The notes: a model not told the origin generated them from the sequence alone. Positions 7,392 through 15,775 are shown, counted from the first letter of the stretch. The stretch is DNA of 39,393 bases from JANWHF01 sp036276235 (GCA_036276235.1 DATBDZ010000098.1:1-39393); one strand, 5' to 3'. Translations and numbers: made by a program.

Positions 7392-8909
7392 ATGCCCGAA
7401 GAAACCCAAAAGCTGTCGGTGATCGAAAAAGCCGGCTACAGCGCCGCTGACGCCGCCGCCAACTTCGTCTTTATGACGATGATCCTGTTCCAGGCGAATT
7501 TTTATACCGACGTGATGGGCCTGGCCGCGGGGGCGGCGGGGACGATCATCCTCATCGCACGGCTCTGGGATGCGTTCTTCGATCCGCTCATGGGCGTGCT
7601 CGCCGATCGCACCGATACGCGCTGGGGGAAATTCCGCCCGTGGGTTCTCTTCACCGCGCTCCCGTGGGGCGTCGTGATGTATCTGGCGTATCGCGCGCCG
7701 GTGGGATGGAGCGGCACGGCCACGCTCATGTACGCCGCCGTCACCAACATCCTGCTGATGACGATTTATTCGTGCAACAACATGCCCTATTCCGCCCTGG
7801 GCGGCGTCATGACCGGCAACGTCGATGAGCGCGCGAGCCTCAACTCGTACCGCTTCGTCGCGGTGAATATCGCACAGTTCATCGTCGGCGGATTCACGCT
7901 GCCGCTGGTGGCGAAATTCGCCGGCGCCTCCAACGACCGCCGGCATGGCTGGGCGATGACGATGGGCCTGTGGGCGGTCATCTGCGTCGTGCTGTTCCTG
8001 ATTACGTTCGCGACCACGCGCGAGCGCATCCGGCCGATTTCGCATGTGAAATCGACGCCCCGTCAGGACTTCGCCGACCTGCTGAAGAACAGCCCCTGGG
8101 TCGTCATGTTCTTCATGACGCTGGCGCATTTCACGATCCTCTCGCTGCGCGGCGGCGCCCTCTATGACTATTACCACTACTACGCCGACAAAGCCGCTCT
8201 CTACGATTGGGTGGCGAAGCTTGGCCTCACCTCGCCCGACGGCGCACATTCCAGCGGGTTGCTCGAAACGCTCGGCTACATCGTGCACGGCGGCAAAGCC
8301 GATCTGGCCAAATCCAATGTCGCCGACGTCGCCAACAGCCTCATTAACATGCTCGGCACGGCGACGATCATCATCGTGATTCTCGCCTCCCCCGCGTTGG
8401 CGCGGGCGTTTGGCAAGAAGGTGATCGCCGTTACGGGCTTCGCGCTGGCCGCCACCACACACGCCTGTTTTTATCTGCTGAAGCCGACCAACGTCGGCGG
8501 CATGGTCGCGCTGACGATCATCAACGCGATCGTCTACGCCCCGACGATCCCGCTCGTGTGGGCCATGTACGCGGATGTGGCGGATTACTCGGAATGGAGA
8601 ACCGGACGCCGCGCGACTGGAATTATTTTCGCCACGATCGGCTTCGCGCTCAAGGCAGGCCTGAGCCTCGGGTCATTCATCCTGCTACAACTTTTGTCGG
8701 CGTACGGATATCAGGCCAACGTAGCCCAGACGCCGCACGCGATGGAAGGTATCCGCCTCTGCGCAACGCTCATCCCATCGGCGCTGTTCGCATTCTGCGC
8801 GCTACTGCTGATTTGTTACAAGATCAACAAGCGGCTGACACATCAGATCGCGGATGAGCTGACCGAACGCCGCAGGCAGGCCGATGCGAATCTCGCCGTC
8901 GCCGGGTAA
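7392..8909 (+). CDS. GPH-family sugar:cation symporter (MFS superfamily)
   Basis: A 505-residue inner-membrane transporter of the glycoside-pentoside-hexuronide family (MelB/XynP/YicJ relatives). It contains the family block DPLMGVLADRTDTRWGKFRPW after TM2, the segment YSALGGVMTGNVDERASLNSYR, and about 12 hydrophobic helices. A long central loop of about 70 residues between 250 and 330 (KAALYDWVAKLGLTSPDG...) is common in the subgroup linked to polysaccharide clusters. The ATG at 7392 has GAGGA (7383-7387) at good spacing. The gene context suggests import of xylo-oligosaccharides or aldouronic acids, which is inference. The C-terminal tail is polar (RRQADANLAVAG) and cytoplasmic. Confidence 0.93.
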   Translation: MPEETQKLSVIEKAGYSAADAAANFVFMTMILFQANFYTDVMGLAAGAAGTIILIARLWDAFFDPLMGVLADRTDTRWGKFRPWVLFTALPWGVVMYLAYRAPVGWSGTATLMYAAVTNILLMTIYSCNNMPYSALGGVMTGNVDERASLNSYRFVAVNIAQFIVGGFTLPLVAKFAGASNDRRHGWAMTMGLWAVICVVLFLITFATTRERIRPISHVKSTPRQDFADLLKNSPWVVMFFMTLAHFTILSLRGGALYDYYHYYADKAALYDWVAKLGLTSPDGAHSSGLLETLGYIVHGGKADLAKSNVADVANSLINMLGTATIIIVILASPALARAFGKKVIAVTGFALAATTHACFYLLKPTNVGGMVALTIINAIVYAPTIPLVWAMYADVADYSEWRTGRRATGIIFATIGFALKAGLSLGSFILLQLLSAYGYQANVAQTPHAMEGIRLCATLIPSALFAFCALLLICYKINKRLTHQIADELTERRRQADANLAVAG

Positions 8910-8987
8910 AATTTCTTGCGCGGGCCGGTGGATGGAAAGAGGGAGATTGAACGCAGGGACCAGGCGAAGAGAATCGGTCGCCCCGCG

Positions 8988-9575
8988 TTATTCAGATGTC
9001 GTGAGGTTGACCCCTTTGGCACCGGAAGGCTTGCAGATGATTGGATAACCGCCTGCTAGCGCTCTCCCACGTCGCCGCCGGTTGATCAGCCAGCGGGCAG
9101 GAAGAACGCTCAGCACCATGAGCACAAACCAGTCGGGCGCGGCCATCTCCGCAACATAGTGAACCGGAGGACGATAGCCCCGCACGAAATCGGTGTATAA
9201 AAGCCAGGCGTCGTCGCGGTAGAAAGCGGATCCAAATCCGAATCGCGACCAACCGTGATATCGTAAGTGGTCTTCAATTGCGCGGCGTCGGAACCGAACC
9301 AGTATTGGGATTGGTTGCTCGTCATAGATGTGCACCGGATCAAGGCCCACTCGTGTTGCTCCAACCGAGAGGGTGCTCGACCACGAGAGCGCACCATACG
9401 CCGAATACATGCTGCCCCAGGCCTGGCAAATTTTAATGGAAAGCCCGCCAGTGATGTCCGTGTTGGCGTGATAGCTTCGAACCCAGAACACCATAACCGT
9501 AATCCAGAGCACGGCTGAGCAGATCGTCAAACCGCTTACGAGAATTCGGCAGATGCGCCGCACAGCGATCATCAT
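8988..9575 (-). CDS. Small membrane protein, planctomycete-type, unknown function
   Basis: A 195-residue protein with one N-terminal TM helix (ILVSGLTICSAVLWITVMVFWVRSYH). About 110 residues, probably extracytoplasmic, contain short beta segments (GLSIKICQAWGS, WSSTLSVGA). A second TM follows (WFVLMVLSVLPARWLINRRRRGRA). This architecture (FWVRSY near the first TM, then a TM followed by an Arg-rich turn) is one I recall from planctomycete hypothetical proteins that usually end in a CPxCGYDLRA zinc ribbon. Here the tail reads GGYPIICKPSGAKGVNLTTSE, with no paired cysteines, so the ribbon seems lost. The start is one of two adjacent ATGs at 9575/9572. Upstream in-frame sequence overlaps the divergent acetyltransferase gene and is rejected. 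Confidence 0.65.
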   Translation of the reverse strand: MMIAVRRICRILVSGLTICSAVLWITVMVFWVRSYHANTDITGGLSIKICQAWGSMYSAYGALSWSSTLSVGATRVGLDPVHIYDEQPIPILVRFRRRAIEDHLRYHGWSRFGFGSAFYRDDAWLLYTDFVRGYRPPVHYVAEMAAPDWFVLMVLSVLPARWLINRRRRGRALAGGYPIICKPSGAKGVNLTTSE

Positions 9576-9598
9576 ACCAAATGCTTTGGGGGCTGGTG

Positions 9599-10489
9599 AT
9601 GGAATCGCGAGAAGACGCGGCATACAAATCCCATATCGTGCTCGAGCTTGTCGAATATAAGGACCCCCACCGCTTCCGCGGCGCCGTGATGGATTGGCTG
9701 CTGCAATCCGAAGCCGAGAACTGCGTTCAGATCGGCCTGATTCAGCGGATGGTCGATCAGGGGTACGCGCCGGTTTCCGCCGACGAAATGAATCGGCCGA
9801 TCTTGGTGTCAATTCATGATGGTCCGCGCGTTGAGCTGGTGGCAGTGCAGACCTTGCGAGCTCGATTGATCGTCACACGCTGCATGCCGGAGGCCGCGCA
9901 TCTTTTGGGCGAATGGCTCGCCGCGCAGAATTGGACTGGCGGCGGAATCGTTGGCGTGCGGCCGTCGGCGCAGATGATCGCTGAGCGATATTCGCTGCTC
10001 AGTGGTCGGCCGCGAAAACTGGCAATTCAGCTCCGCGTTTACGCGCTTCAAACGATCACGTGGCCGCGGCCCGTGTGCGGCGTGATGCGGCTGTGCATTC
10101 CTGCCGATCGAAATCTGCTCGCAGAGTTCCTCGCCGGGTTCCAGGCCGACACTGGTCAAACCAGCGCCGAAGACGACCTGCTTCGCGCCGATCGGCTGAT
10201 CGAAGCCCGGCGGATTTTCTTCTGGGAAGATCCCGAACCGGTCGCGATGGCTGCGTGGGCCGGCGGAACGCCCAACGGCGTGCGGATCAATTTTGTCTAC
10301 ACGCCACCTGAATTCCGGGGGCGCGGATACGCTTCAAATCTCGTCGCCGCCCTCTCGCAAAGTCAGCTCGCGGCCGGGAAGAAGCTCTGCTTCCTCTTCA
10401 CCGACCTGGCCAATCCGACCAGCAACTCGATTTACCAGCAGATCGGCTACACGCCAGTCAGCGACAGCGAGCGATGGGATTTCGATTGA
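9599..10489 (+). CDS. GNAT-family N-acetyltransferase
   Basis: A predicted acetyl-CoA-dependent acetyltransferase of 296 residues. The C-terminal GNAT fold shows motif A in YTPPEFRGRGYASNLVAALS (R-G-R-G-Y-A binds the pantetheine/pyrophosphate), followed by LFTDLANPTSNSIYQQIGYTPV, the usual end of the fold. The N-terminal 150 residues look like a second, degenerate GNAT-like half (AARLLGEWLAAQNW-type segment). The acceptor substrate is unknown. ATG 9599 is preferred because a G-rich stretch lies 6 bases upstream. ATG 9581 is an alternative. The start is only about 23 bases from the divergent membrane-protein gene, so the two promoters must overlap. Confidence 0.85.
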   Translation: MESREDAAYKSHIVLELVEYKDPHRFRGAVMDWLLQSEAENCVQIGLIQRMVDQGYAPVSADEMNRPILVSIHDGPRVELVAVQTLRARLIVTRCMPEAAHLLGEWLAAQNWTGGGIVGVRPSAQMIAERYSLLSGRPRKLAIQLRVYALQTITWPRPVCGVMRLCIPADRNLLAEFLAGFQADTGQTSAEDDLLRADRLIEARRIFFWEDPEPVAMAAWAGGTPNGVRINFVYTPPEFRGRGYASNLVAALSQSQLAAGKKLCFLFTDLANPTSNSIYQQIGYTPVSDSERWDFD

Positions 10490-10535
10490 GCTGATCCAAT
10501 AATGGCTACCGCCCTGAGGATCCCCTTTTGCTGAA

Positions 10536-10618
10536 TGCGGCCGACAGGAGTTGAACCTGCACACCTTGTGAGTACAAGAACCTGAATCTTGCGCGTCTGC
10601 CAATTCCGCCACGGCCGC
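10536..10618 (-). tRNA. trnL-CAG: tRNA-Leu (anticodon CAG)
   Basis: Read on the minus strand, a perfect 7-bp acceptor stem (GCGGCCG / CGGCCGC) is followed by discriminator A. The D-arm begins TGGCGGAATTGGCAGACGC, typical of leucine tRNAs. The anticodon stem CAAGA/TCTTG encloses TTCAGGT with anticodon CAG. The extended variable arm is about 14 bases, and the T-arm carries GGTTCAACTCC. The 3' CCA is not encoded (the next bases are TTC). The length is 83. Confidence 0.96.
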
Positions 10619-11035
10619 GGCGATTTTCGTGCGATCAAATCTTATTCGACAAGGGGCAAAGGTCAAGACGCGGCTTCGCCGCGAAATCCGCACCCACGAA
10701 ACCCGAATTATCCCGTGGGTCCAGAATCCAAAGGGAATGTCACGCGAAGAGACGAAGGCGCGAAGAGTTTCTCATGGGGCCTTCGTTTCTTCGTTTCTTC
10801 GCGTGACATCATTCTTGAGTGTTGTCATTCGGATTTCGGGGATTCGGATTTCGGAATTTCGCCGCCGCGCTAAACTATTTTTCCCCTCCCTGAAACTTGA
10901 CGCGGCGGCGTGGATGGTTACACATTGTGGGAGCCGGTTAGACCGGTCGCTTGATCTCTGTGCTGATCGGGCGGCCGCACCCCTCGCGGTTGACAACGAA
11001 ACGCTGTGGCGCTGCTGACAATTTGGAGGTCGTGA
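10619..11035. other. Intergenic region with composite palindrome
   Basis: Between the tRNA and the TPR gene there is no credible gene. The stretch holds a composite inverted repeat (10677-10866). Closer to the TPR gene is a TTGACA at 10990-10995 with no convincing -10 at 16-18 bases. A strong GGAGGT at 11025-11030 is the ribosome binding site of the next gene. Confidence 0.55.
10677..10866. repeat. Composite inverted repeat H
   Basis: The inner arms ATGTCACGCGAAGAGACGAA (10738 onward) and TTCTTCGTTTCTTCGCGTGA...CAT (ending 10809) pair imperfectly over about 28 bases. Outside them, a second inverted pair rich in CGAAATCCG / CGGATTTCG motifs (about 10678-10690 and 10840-10866) extends the dyad. 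A separate small hairpin ACCCACG...CGTGGGT lies at 10692-10720. This looks like several palindromic insertions stacked together. Confidence 0.65.
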
Positions 11036-14000
11036 ATGATCTGGACGCTAAGGGATTGGCGGCAGGCGCTGCGCGGCTGGTGCGTTGGGGTTTCGCTATT
11101 GGCCGCGCCTTCGTTTGCCGTTGCTCAAACACCTGCCGATGCGAGCCAGCCGCAGGAAGTCGATGCTGCCGCCAAGCAGCTTCTTGCGGCCAACGGCCTG
11201 CTGCAGCGCGGGCTCTTCAAGCTCGCCGAGAAGGAATATTCCGATTTTCTCGACGCCAACCCCAAACATGCGCAGGCGATTCCGGCGCGCTATGCGCTGG
11301 CCGTCTGCCAGATGCGGCTCGCCGAGCATGATAAGGCAATCGAGACGCTGGGGCCGGTGTTGGCGGATGCCAAGTTCGAGCAGCGCGATGAGGCGCTCTC
11401 GGTCATGGGCTATTGCCAGCTTGTCACCAAGCATTACGACGCCGCCCAAAAGGCCTTCGCGGAATTGCTGAGCAAATATCCGCAAAGCAAGCAGGCGGAG
11501 CCGGCGGCTTCTTATCAAATTCAGGCGCTCTATCTGGACGGGAACGCGAAGCAATCGGCGACGGCGGCAGAGAGCTTTCTGCATGACTATCCGCACAGCG
11601 ACAAGCGCCCCACGGCTCTCTACTTCCTTACGCTATCGCGCAAATCGCTCGGCGAAAATGAAAAGGTGATCGAGGCCTCGGCACAGCTCGTTCACGATTT
11701 CCCTGAGTCTCCGTACAAGATCGATGCGCTGCTGCTCAATGGCCAGAGCAACGAGGCACTGGGCAAGCTCGACGCGGCAATCGAGCAATATCGGCAGATG
11801 CTCGCCGCCGCCCCCGAGGCGCGCAAGGCCGATGCGCATTACAGCCTGGGCGTCGCGCTCTACAAGGCCGGGCAGTATGCGCCGGCGGCGCGCGAGTTGA
11901 GCGCGGTGGTTAACGATTCGGCCAATTCACCCTATGCGAAGCCCGCTAGGCTGCATCTTGGCTTGGCGCTGCTGGCCGACAGTCACACCGCAGAAGCGCG
12001 GCAGAATCTGGAGCAGGTCGTTCGCGATGATCCGCCGCGCGCCAATGATGCCCGCTATGGTCTGGCACAATGTGATATCACGGACAAGAAATACGAAGCG
12101 GCGCATCAAACGCTCGACGATTTGGCCCGCGCGCAACCCGCGCCGGCGAATCTGCCGCAGATTCTGATGGATGGCGCGGTCTGTTTGATGGAGATGGGGA
12201 AATATCAGGAGGCGTGCGACGAGCTGGCGGCGTTTCGCAAGCAGCCCCGCAATCCGGCGCAGACCGCCGAGGCGATTTATCGGCAGGCGTTCTGTCTGCA
12301 CAAACTCTCGCGTTTCGATCAGAGTCATGCGCTCTGCGACGATCTGGCGAAGCTGCCCAAATCAGACATGAGCACGCCGGCGGCGGAGCTGGATGCGGAG
12401 AATCTGTTCCTGCTGGCGAAATATCCGCAAGCGCGGCAGGCATTCGATGCGCTTGCCGTGAACACAAAGGATGAGCACAAGCAACTGCTCTTCAAGCTGC
12501 GCGCCGGGCAATGCGAATACTTCGCGGGAGATTACGCCAAGGCGGCAGATCTTCTGCGGCCGCTGGCGCAGGACAATCGTGCTGCTGCCGCGGCGGATTT
12601 GCAGCCGGCCATTTTCCTGTGCGGCGATGCGCTGCTGCAGCAGAACATGCTCGCGCCGGCGGCGGAGATGCTGGCGCGGTTCATTGCGGTCACCTCCGGC
12701 GATAAGCGCGAAGCGCAATTTAAGCTCGCCAGAGCGCAGCTTGGCGCGGATCAGAAGGAGGCCGCCCGACAAACGCTGACGGCGTTGGTCGAAGGCCCCG
12801 CCGATTCTCCCTGGGTGCAGCGCGGCCTGCTTGAGTACGGCCAGCTTCTGTACAAGGCAGGCGATCTCGATCGCGGCGGCTCTTATCTCAACCGCCTCGC
12901 TCAAGGCAATCCACCGCAAGAGCTAGCGGCCCCGGCCACTTACCTTTTGGGCTGGATTGATTTTGATTCCAAGCGATACACCGATGCCGCGGACAAATGG
13001 AAGACGCTTTCGGACAAATATCCGAAGCATCCACTGACCGCCGACGGCGCCTTCCAGCGCGGTGTCGCACTCAAGGAAGCGGGAAAACTTGATGATGCGC
13101 TTAACGCGCTGCAAGGGTTCGCCGGCGAGCATCCCGAAAGCGCCAATGCACCCAAAGCTCGCCAACTCGCGGCGGCGGTGCTGAGCGCCCAGGGCAAGCC
13201 CCAGGAGGCGGCCAAGCTGCTCGCCGAATTGGCGAAAGATTCCAAAGCGACGGACACCGTTGTTTATGATCTGGCCTGGTCGCAGCGCAACGCCAAGGAT
13301 CTTCCCACGGCTAAAGAGACGTACCGTAAATTCCTGGCACAGTTCGCCGGCAGCAAGCTGGTCCCGGCCGTGCGGACGGAACTGGCCGAGCTGCTTTACG
13401 ACGACAAGAATTATGCCGAGGCGACCGATCTGCTGGAGAAAGTTGTCGCAGATAATTCAGCCGAGCCAAAAGTCCTGGGGCCGGCGACATATCGCCTCGC
13501 ATTTTGTTACACAAAGCAAAGCAAATGGGAGAACGCCGCGGCGCGGTTCAATGATTTCGCGGATCACTTCACCGATGACCCGAAGCTGGTTGCTTCCGCC
13601 CTGCTGCAGTCGGCACTGGCCAGCGCGGAGCAAAATCATTTCGATCAGGCGGAGAAATCGCTATCGCGGATGCTCGAAAAATACCGCGATTCAGATCAGG
13701 CGCCGATCGCACTGTTGAAGCTCGGCGAAGCGCAAGCCGAGCAGCAGGAATTTGAGCCGTCGTTGAAGAGCTATCGCGAGTTTCTCGATCGATTCTCGAA
13801 GAATGAATTCGCGTATCGCGCCCGATTTGGCGAGGCGTGGGCGCTGGAGAACCTGCACAAATATGAGGACGCGCGCGATTCGTACAAGAAGGTAATTGCC
13901 GCCACGAATGGCGAAACTGCGGCGCGGGCGCAGTTTCAGATTGGGGAAACGTATCTGGCCGAGCAGAAATTCGAGCCGGCGATTCCGGCGCTGCTGGCGG

Positions 14001-14176
14001 TCGAGGATGTGTACGCGTATCCGAAATGGGGCGCGCGGGCGTTGCTGGAAGCCGGCCGCGCTTTCGAGCAATTGCGCCAGCCGGACCGCGCCAAACAGCA
14101 ATACACACAGCTCCTGGCCAAATATAAAACCGCGCCCGAAGCCAGCATGGCGCAGGAGCGCATGAAGGCGTTGTGA
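11036..14176 (+). CDS. Secreted giant TPR protein (envelope, first gene of ExbBD cluster)
   Basis: A 1046-residue protein with a signal peptide (GWCVGVSLLAAPSFAVA, cleavage near residue 30). The rest is almost entirely tetratricopeptide repeats, around two dozen by eye, with units such as LFKLAEKEYSDFLDANPKHA and YDAAQKAFAELLSKYPQSKQA. The repeats are of the kind found in CpoB/YbgF and BamD-like periplasmic scaffold proteins, but the protein is far longer than CpoB (about 260). No enzymatic motif is seen. The ATG at 11036 is supported by GGAGGT 5 bases upstream. Its position directly before exbB and exbD suggests a periplasmic scaffold or cell-wall partner of a Tol/Ton-like motor. That role is inferred from context. 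Confidence 0.9.
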   Translation: MIWTLRDWRQALRGWCVGVSLLAAPSFAVAQTPADASQPQEVDAAAKQLLAANGLLQRGLFKLAEKEYSDFLDANPKHAQAIPARYALAVCQMRLAEHDKAIETLGPVLADAKFEQRDEALSVMGYCQLVTKHYDAAQKAFAELLSKYPQSKQAEPAASYQIQALYLDGNAKQSATAAESFLHDYPHSDKRPTALYFLTLSRKSLGENEKVIEASAQLVHDFPESPYKIDALLLNGQSNEALGKLDAAIEQYRQMLAAAPEARKADAHYSLGVALYKAGQYAPAARELSAVVNDSANSPYAKPARLHLGLALLADSHTAEARQNLEQVVRDDPPRANDARYGLAQCDITDKKYEAAHQTLDDLARAQPAPANLPQILMDGAVCLMEMGKYQEACDELAAFRKQPRNPAQTAEAIYRQAFCLHKLSRFDQSHALCDDLAKLPKSDMSTPAAELDAENLFLLAKYPQARQAFDALAVNTKDEHKQLLFKLRAGQCEYFAGDYAKAADLLRPLAQDNRAAAAADLQPAIFLCGDALLQQNMLAPAAEMLARFIAVTSGDKREAQFKLARAQLGADQKEAARQTLTALVEGPADSPWVQRGLLEYGQLLYKAGDLDRGGSYLNRLAQGNPPQELAAPATYLLGWIDFDSKRYTDAADKWKTLSDKYPKHPLTADGAFQRGVALKEAGKLDDALNALQGFAGEHPESANAPKARQLAAAVLSAQGKPQEAAKLLAELAKDSKATDTVVYDLAWSQRNAKDLPTAKETYRKFLAQFAGSKLVPAVRTELAELLYDDKNYAEATDLLEKVVADNSAEPKVLGPATYRLAFCYTKQSKWENAAARFNDFADHFTDDPKLVASALLQSALASAEQNHFDQAEKSLSRMLEKYRDSDQAPIALLKLGEAQAEQQEFEPSLKSYREFLDRFSKNEFAYRARFGEAWALENLHKYEDARDSYKKVIAATNGETAARAQFQIGETYLAEQKFEPAIPALLAVEDVYAYPKWGARALLEAGRAFEQLRQPDRAKQQYTQLLAKYKTAPEASMAQERMKAL

Positions 14177-14183
14177 CCCACTG

Positions 14184-14246
14184 TGGCACGGGCGTCTCGC
14201 CCGTGTTTTTCTTTAATTCAAAACCATGGGCGAGACGCCCATGCCA
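14184..14246. repeat. Palindromic repeat C
   Basis: TGGCACGGGCGTCTCGCCCG... and its near-complement ending CGCCCATGCCA form an imperfect dyad of about 22-base arms, each arm itself palindromic. It lies between the TPR gene and exbB. Confidence 0.8.
14187..14214 (+). terminator. Candidate intrinsic terminator or attenuator after the TPR gene
   Basis: The left arm of repeat C forms a CACGGGCG-TCT-CGCCCGTG stem (14187-14205) immediately followed by TTTTTCTTT. That is a good Rho-independent terminator shape. Because exbB follows on the same strand only about 60 bases later, it may reduce rather than abolish read-through. Confidence 0.5.
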
Positions 14247-14270
14247 CTCAAGATCAGGATTTGAAAGCTT

Positions 14271-15065
14271 ATGCGATTTAGATTTCCTCAGATTCGATTG
14301 CGGGTAGGTCCGCAGCTAATTGCGGGCATGACGGTCCTGCTCATCGCGACGTCGCTTTTCGCCGCCGATGCTACTCCGGGCGCGGCGCCACCCGACAGTT
14401 CCACAAAACTCGAGACCAAGAAAAACGTCTGGGAGCTGTATCAAGCCGGCGGCTTCTTCATGATTCCGCTGACGGCGTGCAGCGTGCTGGCGGTGGCGCT
14501 GATCATCGAGCGGTTCGTCGCGCTGCGCCGGGGCGCGATCATTCCCGGCGGATTCTTCCAGGGGCTCAAGGCTGTCGCCGACGATTTGCGGGATGATCGC
14601 GAGCAGGCGCTGAATTATTGCCGACAGCATGATTCGCCGATCGCGCGGATGCTGGCGGCGGGCATCAAGCGGCTCCCGCGCGGGCACGACGCCGCCGAGA
14701 AGGCGATCGAGGATGCCGGTGCTAATGAGGCCCTCAAGCTCCGCCGCAATATGCGATTGCTCTACGCCATCGGCTCGGTCGCGACGCTGCTGGGTTTGAT
14801 CGGCACGATCTCCGGAATGATCAAAGCGTTCCAAAGCGCCGCCGCCTCGGGCACGGGCGACGTGCAAAAACTTTCCACCGGCATTTACGAGGCGATGGTC
14901 AACACCTTCGCCGGCCTGGCGGTCGCGATCGTGGTGACGCTCTTCTACTACTTCTTCGTCGGCCGCATCGAAAAGCTGATCTCCGAGATGAACGACCTGC
15001 TGGTGAGCTTTTCGGATGAATACGGATTTAACGCGGCGAGCGACGCCGAACTTCTGAATAAATGA
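14271..15065 (+). CDS. exbB: MotA/TolQ/ExbB proton-channel family protein
   Basis: A 264-residue inner-membrane subunit of an ExbB/TolQ-type motor that uses the proton gradient. It has an N-terminal signal-like segment (LIAGMTVLLIATSLFAA), then TM1 (GGFFMIPLTACSVLAVALIIERFVALRRG), a cytoplasmic helical domain (IARMLAAGIKRLPRGHDAAEKAIEDAG), TM2 (LYAIGSVATLLGLIGTISGMIKAF) and TM3 (TGIYEAMVNTFAGLAVAIVVTLFYYFF). GLIGTISGMIKAFQ and the conserved Thr/Gly pattern in TM3 are family signatures. The extra N-terminal hydrophobic segment with a short Ala/Pro-rich periplasmic stretch is common in planctomycete ExbB proteins. The ATG at 14271 has AGGAT about 10 bases upstream. Confidence 0.95.
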   Translation: MRFRFPQIRLRVGPQLIAGMTVLLIATSLFAADATPGAAPPDSSTKLETKKNVWELYQAGGFFMIPLTACSVLAVALIIERFVALRRGAIIPGGFFQGLKAVADDLRDDREQALNYCRQHDSPIARMLAAGIKRLPRGHDAAEKAIEDAGANEALKLRRNMRLLYAIGSVATLLGLIGTISGMIKAFQSAAASGTGDVQKLSTGIYEAMVNTFAGLAVAIVVTLFYYFFVGRIEKLISEMNDLLVSFSDEYGFNAASDAELLNK

Positions 15066-15149
15066 AGAGTGAAGAATGAAGAGTGAAGAATGTAAATCCG
15101 GCGTTTCGCGTCCGTCATTCTTCATTCTTCACTCTTAATTCTTCACTTC
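15064..15149. repeat. Inverted repeat D (GAAGAGTGAAGAATG type)
   Basis: The left arm is a run of GAAGAGTGAAGAAT units (15064-15092). The right arm CATTCTTCATTCTTCACTCT... (15116-15149) is its near-complement. The left arm begins within the exbB stop codon, and the right arm ends 6 bases before the exbD start. The whole exbB-exbD gap is therefore repeat DNA, and exbD has no recognisable Shine-Dalgarno. Confidence 0.85.
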
Positions 15150-15154
15150 ACCCC

Positions 15155-15586
15155 ATGCGCATTCACGACCCCCAAACCGAAGCCGAGGAACCTTACAACC
15201 TGGTTCCATTGACGGACATGGTCTTTAACTTGCTGATCTTCTTCATGTGCGCGACGACGTTCGTGCAGATCGAGAAGGATCTGAAGGTGCAACTGCCCAA
15301 GGCGAGCAGCTCCTTTGTGCCGATCTCCGCGCCCCCGAAGCAGTTGATCATCAACATCGAGCAGGATGGGACGACGAAGGTTGCCGAAAAGACATACGAC
15401 GCGGCGGCGTTGTCGGCGCTGGTCGCGTCATCGGTAAAAGCAAACGCCGATCAGACGGTGATCATCCGCGCCGATGAGCGGAGCATCATGAAGTATTTCG
15501 CGGCGGTGGCGCAATCCTGCCGCAAGGCGGGCGTGAAGGAGACGCGCGTCGTCTATCTGGGCGAGAAGACATCCGATTCGCAATGA
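15155..15586 (+). CDS. exbD: ExbD/TolR family biopolymer transport protein
   Basis: A 143-residue single-TM protein. NLVPLTDMVFNLLIFFMCATTF carries the conserved membrane Asp that takes part in proton flow with ExbB/TolQ. A periplasmic domain of about 100 residues follows (LKVQLPKASSSF..., QLIINIEQDGTTKVAEKTYD, VIIRADERSIMKYFAAVAQSCRKAGV), typical of ExbD/TolR. The ATG at 15155 is preferred. An in-frame start at 15083 lies inside inverted repeat D and would add a translated-repeat N-terminus. It is the partner of the preceding exbB. Confidence 0.95.
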   Translation: MRIHDPQTEAEEPYNLVPLTDMVFNLLIFFMCATTFVQIEKDLKVQLPKASSSFVPISAPPKQLIINIEQDGTTKVAEKTYDAAALSALVASSVKANADQTVIIRADERSIMKYFAAVAQSCRKAGVKETRVVYLGEKTSDSQ

Positions 15587-15624
15587 GCCGCTGACTGGAA
15601 AGGTGCAAATGCGTATCGAGCATT

Positions 15625-15700
15625 GTCATGCTGAGGTACCCCGAAGCATCTGGCCAGCTAGCGCGAGTGGGCGAGATGCTTCGGGGTACCTCGGCATGAC
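15625..15700. repeat. Palindromic repeat B, copy 3
   Basis: Left arm GTCATGCTGAGGTACCCCGA..., right arm ending GGGGTACCTCGGCATGAC. It is the same family as 4547-4622, with a few right-arm mismatches. It separates exbD from the PD40/toroid gene. Confidence 0.9.
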
Positions 15701-15775
15701 AGTTCCTTGCGATCACGGTTGTGTCGAATCGTGTGTCGTTTGTCCGTATCGCTCTCAGCGGTCGCAGGAGCCTAT

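Noticed and set aside
7257..8462. 401-codon minus-strand frame
   Set aside because: Antisense to the GPH symporter and rich in His/Arg/Asp, as expected for the complement of membrane-protein codons.
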